Shown: piece by piece, positions 61,341 to 64,000 of the stretch
How positions within the stretch are numbered: position 1 is the first letter of the stretch
Layout: each line of letters starts with the position of its first letter
Source of the DNA: Jiangella aurantiaca
GTDB taxonomy: Bacteria > Actinomycetota > Actinomycetes > Jiangellales > Jiangellaceae
Length of the DNA stretch: 64,000 nucleotides
Assembly (NCBI RefSeq): GCF_004349105.1
Contig: NZ_SMLB01000010.1
Coordinates: forward strand, 81,336-145,335
Reading direction: 5' to 3'
The notes under the pieces: generated by a model
The model's database searches: none
What the model was told of the DNA's origin: nothing
Seen by the model: the letters and a program-made list of their open reading frames with translations, nothing else
Made by a program: the position numbers and the translations under genes

Positions 61341-61763
61341 ATGGCTGAGAACGCACGACGTACGGTGTCCCTGCGACGAGTCGGCGAGCGCCGCTACGTC
61401 GCGACCAATGTCCGCGGCGGCGAACTGACCTTCGGGCAGGGCGACGACGGCGACTTCACCCCGGTCGAGCTCTTGCTCACCGCCATTGCCGGGTGCTCGG
61501 CCATCGACATCGACCTCATCACGTCGCGCCGCGCGGAGCCCGAGACGTTCGAGATGGTGACCACCGCGAACAAGATCCGCGACGAGCAGGGCAACCGGCT
61601 CGAGGACATCGAGGTGTCGATCCGCATCCGGTTCCCCGACGGCGAGGACGGCGACGCCGCGCGCGATGTGCTGCCCGATGCCGCCAAGAAGTCGCACGAC
61701 CGCCTGTGCACCGTGAGCCGTACCGTCGAGATCGGCGCCCCGATCGCCATGGATCTGGAGTAG
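61341..61763 (+). CDS. OsmC-family protein
   Basis: A 140-residue OsmC/Ohr-like protein. The two active-site Cys lie in AIAGCSAIDI and HDRLCTVSR. Members reduce organic hydroperoxides or handle thiols. 31 bp after the WYL gene; it may be read through from it. Confidence 0.86.
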   Translation: MAENARRTVSLRRVGERRYVATNVRGGELTFGQGDDGDFTPVELLLTAIAGCSAIDIDLITSRRAEPETFEMVTTANKIRDEQGNRLEDIEVSIRIRFPDGEDGDAARDVLPDAAKKSHDRLCTVSRTVEIGAPIAMDLE

Positions 61764-61893
61764 CGGCCCGAGATGCCGTGGATCGGCCAAGGCGAACCGC
61801 TCGGCCGAGTTCGACACGTATCTCGCCGAGCTCCGCGACCGCTATCGGCGGCGTCGGCCGCTCGACGAAGAGCTGCGGCGATGCGGACTGTGA
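61764..61893 (+). pseudogene. Possible C-terminal gene remnant
   Basis: An in-frame stretch without start encodes ANRSAEFDTYLAELRDRYRR then RRPLDEELRRCGL and a stop. Its helical, Arg-rich character is that of the C-terminus of a real protein (SWIM zinc-finger proteins end similarly), but identity is uncertain. Confidence 0.25.
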
Positions 61894-61903
61894 CCGGCAG
61901 TCG

Positions 61904-62185
61904 TCAGCGCGGCGCGCCGGCCGCGATGCGGGCCTGGTAGCGGGCCCGCGCCTTGGCGGCCTCGATCTCGCGGTCGCGCGGCGGGGCGTTGGTGACCAGC
62001 GCGTCGAGGAGGTGCCGGGTGGAGTGCGCGATCTCCTCGACGGCACGGTCGAACGCATCGCGGTTGGCCTGCGACGGGCTGCGGGTGCCGGCGATCTTGC
62101 GCACGTACTGCAACGCGGCGTCGTACACCTCGTCGTTGCTGGCCGGCGGAGCGAGGTTGTTGAGAGGCTTGATGTTGCGGCACAT
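61904..62185 (-). CDS. DUF2277 family protein
   Basis: A 93-residue protein matching DUF2277 from the first residue (MCRNIKPLNNL, ALQYVRKIAGTRSPS, DALVTNAPPRDREIEAAKARAR). Function unknown. Widespread in actinobacteria. It is convergent with the OsmC region. Confidence 0.85.
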   Translation of the reverse strand: MCRNIKPLNNLAPPASNDEVYDAALQYVRKIAGTRSPSQANRDAFDRAVEEIAHSTRHLLDALVTNAPPRDREIEAAKARARYQARIAAGAPR

Positions 62186-62226
62186 GTCTCCGAGCCTAAG
62201 CGCAGCCGCCGGCGGAACGCACGCCT

Positions 62227-63195
62227 TCAGTCGCCGACCAGCACGTCGCCGCGGGTGCTGCGTTGGTAGCGGACCACCCGGCCGTCCCGGGCGCGGTGCA
62301 CGAGCCCGGCCCGCAGCAGCACGCCGAGGTGGTGCGAGACGGTGGCCGCGGCCAGGCCGTGCCGCGCGCTGAGGTCGGCGGTGGACCGCGCCTCGCCGAG
62401 GTCGCACAGCAGTGCGCCGCGCGTGCTGCCGAGCAGTACGGACACCGCACGGCCACGGTGCCCGGCGGCCGACCCGGCGCCCAGTCCGTCGGCCGGATAG
62501 CAGAGCACCGCGTTGCCCGGCGCGCAGATCTGCACGCCCAACGCCGGCCAGCGCAGTGCGGAGGGCGCCAGCACCAGCTCGTCGTCGTGCAGCGTCAGCC
62601 GCTCGTGGTAGGGCTTGCGCACCTCCAGCCGGCCGCCGGCCCAGCTCAGGTCCCGGTGGAGCGAGGCGAGCACGGCGCCGACGCCGAACTCGGCGAGGCG
62701 GTGCGAGCGGGCCCGGATGTCGGCGTCGAGCGTGCCCTGCAGCGCGGCCCAGCCGTCGGCGAGCGTCGCCCGCCAGAACGTCCGCATCCCTTCGGCGACG
62801 CGGACGGCGAACGTGCCGGCGATCGCGGCGGAGCGCACCTCGTCCGGCAGTGACCGCTCCGCCGCACACCAGGCGAGCTGCTGGTCCACGACGGAGGCCG
62901 GGGTGGCGGCGACGGCGTCGAGCTGCGCCTCGAGCAGGCGGGCGCGCCGCCCGGCCGGCGGCTGCGGCGTCAGCAGGTCGGGGATGTACCCGCGCCCGCC
63001 GGCCGGCAGGACGGCCGCGACCAGGGCCGTCCGCGGATCGCGCAGCGCGGCCCGAGCGGCCGGACCGGGATCGCCGAAAACCGGGTGCCGGCGCCCCTGC
63101 GCGGCGAGCAGCAGCCAGCCGACCAGCTCGTAGGTCGGCGACGGGGTCAGCCGCACGCGCGCCAGGCTGGCGCTGTCGACGTCCACCACGATCAC
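62227..63195 (-). CDS. ArsR-type winged-helix regulator (DUF5937-like)
   Basis: A 322-residue regulator. An N-terminal domain of about 250 residues (SPTYELVGWLLLAAQGRRHP) resembles DUF5937, followed by a C-terminal ArsR-like HTH (STADLSARHGLAAATVSHHL, then GVLLRAGLVHRARDG). GTG at 63195. Divergent from the secreted protein at 63301, which it may control; the ligand is unknown. Confidence 0.82.
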   Translation of the reverse strand: MIVVDVDSASLARVRLTPSPTYELVGWLLLAAQGRRHPVFGDPGPAARAALRDPRTALVAAVLPAGGRGYIPDLLTPQPPAGRRARLLEAQLDAVAATPASVVDQQLAWCAAERSLPDEVRSAAIAGTFAVRVAEGMRTFWRATLADGWAALQGTLDADIRARSHRLAEFGVGAVLASLHRDLSWAGGRLEVRKPYHERLTLHDDELVLAPSALRWPALGVQICAPGNAVLCYPADGLGAGSAAGHRGRAVSVLLGSTRGALLCDLGEARSTADLSARHGLAAATVSHHLGVLLRAGLVHRARDGRVVRYQRSTRGDVLVGD

Positions 63196-63300
63196 GGATG
63201 CACGATAGCCGGGGATCGCCGGATTCGACCCAGGTCGAATCTCTTCGCGACCCGCTCCGGGCGGCACTTGACTCGGCGCACCGTACCGAGAGGAGCAGTC

Positions 63301-63804
63301 ATGAAGATCCGCGCTCGCGCCGCCCTGCCGCTCGTCGCCGTCCTCGCCGCCGCCGCGCTCCCCGCGGCGTCGCAGGCCGGCTCCGCCGCCGAGGCGTCAC
63401 CCGCCGGGCTGCCGCAGCGGCTGTGCGCGAAGAGCTTCGACCGCGCCGTCGACGCCTACGTCCAGACCACCCACGACCGCGACGTCGACGGGTTCGCCGC
63501 CGTCCTGCACGAGGACGTCACCGCCGTCTTCGCCGACGGCGGCGTCCTCTACGGCAAGGACCAGACGATGGGCTTCATCGAGCGGTTCTTCGCCGCGCCC
63601 GGCTGGACCCAGACGTTCACCGAGCTGACCCGTGAAGTGCGCGGCTGCGGCACCGGCTTCGTCCTCTTCGACTCCGTCTACACGCCCGCCCCGGACGCCC
63701 CTGGTGAGCCGCTGGTCATCGGGGTGACGTTCGTGTTCGAGCGGGGCCGCTGGCTCGCGCTGCACAACCAGGACAGCATCGGCCCGGCCTCGGGGGCGCG
63801 CTGA
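63301..63804 (+). CDS. Secreted SnoaL/NTF2-like protein
   Basis: A 167-residue protein with a Sec signal peptide (MKIRARAALPLVAVLAAAAL, cleaved near SQAG). The mature part is an NTF2-like cone (DAYVQTTHDRDVDGFAAVLH, VTAVFADGG, FVFERGRWLALHNQD). GAGGAG ahead of the ATG. Function unknown; ligand binding or isomerase chemistry are typical of the fold. Confidence 0.78.
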   Translation: MKIRARAALPLVAVLAAAALPAASQAGSAAEASPAGLPQRLCAKSFDRAVDAYVQTTHDRDVDGFAAVLHEDVTAVFADGGVLYGKDQTMGFIERFFAAPGWTQTFTELTREVRGCGTGFVLFDSVYTPAPDAPGEPLVIGVTFVFERGRWLALHNQDSIGPASGAR

Positions 63805-63807
63805 CCG

Positions 63808-64000
63808 TCAGCCGGCGAGCTCGCGTTCCAGGGGCGTCCGGAAGCTCGGGATGATCGACGAGCCGCCCAGCCGTGGTTCCAGCTCGGCGGCCGCGCGTTC
63901 CACCGCGGCGGCCGCCTCGGCGCCGGCGTCCTCGAGCAGCCGCCACCGGATGGCGCCACCGCGCATGCCCCAGCCGCCGACCACCCGCCCGCCCCACCAC
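63808..64000 (-). CDS. Winged-helix DNA-binding (AlkZ/YcaQ-like) protein, C-terminal part
   Basis: Only the last 63 codons are inside the window; the gene starts beyond the right edge. VVGGWGMRGGAIRWRLLEDA and the ending FRTPLERELAG match the C-terminus of HTH_42/AlkZ-like proteins, some of which unhook DNA crosslinks as glycosylases. It is convergent with the SnoaL gene. Confidence 0.7.
   Translation of the reverse strand, partial: WWGGRVVGGWGMRGGAIRWRLLEDAGAEAAAAVERAAAELEPRLGGSSIIPSFRTPLERELAG

Overview
The window is very GC-rich, and nearly every gene shows strong third-position G/C bias and frequent GTG starts. Together with a PaaN-type aldehyde dehydrogenase, WYL-domain regulator pairs, a HelD-like helicase, DUF2277, DUF4862 and OGG-fold proteins, this points to a high-GC actinobacterium (a Jiangella/Nocardioides-like soil organism is my guess; the sequence alone does not fix the genus). 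I saw no rRNA, tRNA, CRISPR array or intact insertion sequence.

Layout. 1-0.9 kb: end of a sugar-type ABC binding lipoprotein with a LacI-like operator. 0.9-6 kb: phenylacetate lower-pathway genes (paaN divergent from a paaH-paaI fusion plus paaJ). 6-9.5 kb: branched-chain keto-acid dehydrogenase E1a-E1b-E2. 9.9-14 kb: a cell-wall thioester-domain protein, a thioesterase and a two-component pair. 13.9-19.2 kb: nrdA-nrdB-mntH, preceded by a cobalamin riboswitch and paired NrdR-type boxes. The R2 subunit carries the residue signature of class Ic (Mn/Fe) enzymes, so the manganese importer at the end of the operon makes functional sense. 19.3-23.7 kb: an EamA exporter, an XRE-TPR regulator divergent from a 40-residue secreted-peptide gene with its own terminator, and an aminotransferase. 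23.9-29.5 kb: a LMW phosphatase/fructosamine-kinase pair, an ABC exporter and small enzymes. 29.5-32.5 kb: thiE divergent from a TPP-riboswitch-controlled thiOSG operon. 32.5-37.3 kb: HAD, DinB, AlaX, an aldehyde dehydrogenase (with an 87-bp duplicated 3' end and a 25-bp inverted repeat) and a GlxA-type regulator. 37.5-41 kb: a four-subunit frdABCD operon. 41-50 kb: cupin, nitroreductase, a large nuclease-helicase, TauE, DUF4862, MFS and AAA genes with two gene remnants.

50.6-61.3 kb is the most unusual block. Two tandem pairs of WYL regulators, paralogous pair to pair and in the same orientation, bracket a Rad50-like zinc-hook ATPase with an overlapping small partner carrying an R-x4-H motif, two tandem OGG/HhH-fold proteins, and a compact HelD-like helicase. 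An AT-rich stretch with several dyads precedes the second WYL pair. It looks like a nucleic-acid-centred defence or genome-maintenance island. The window closes with OsmC, DUF2277, an ArsR-type regulator, a secreted SnoaL-like protein and the C-terminus of an AlkZ-like winged-helix protein.

The strongest candidates for undescribed biology are the regulator/peptide pair near 21.8 kb, the WYL-bracketed island, and the layered Mn/B12/NrdR control of the class Ic ribonucleotide reductase.
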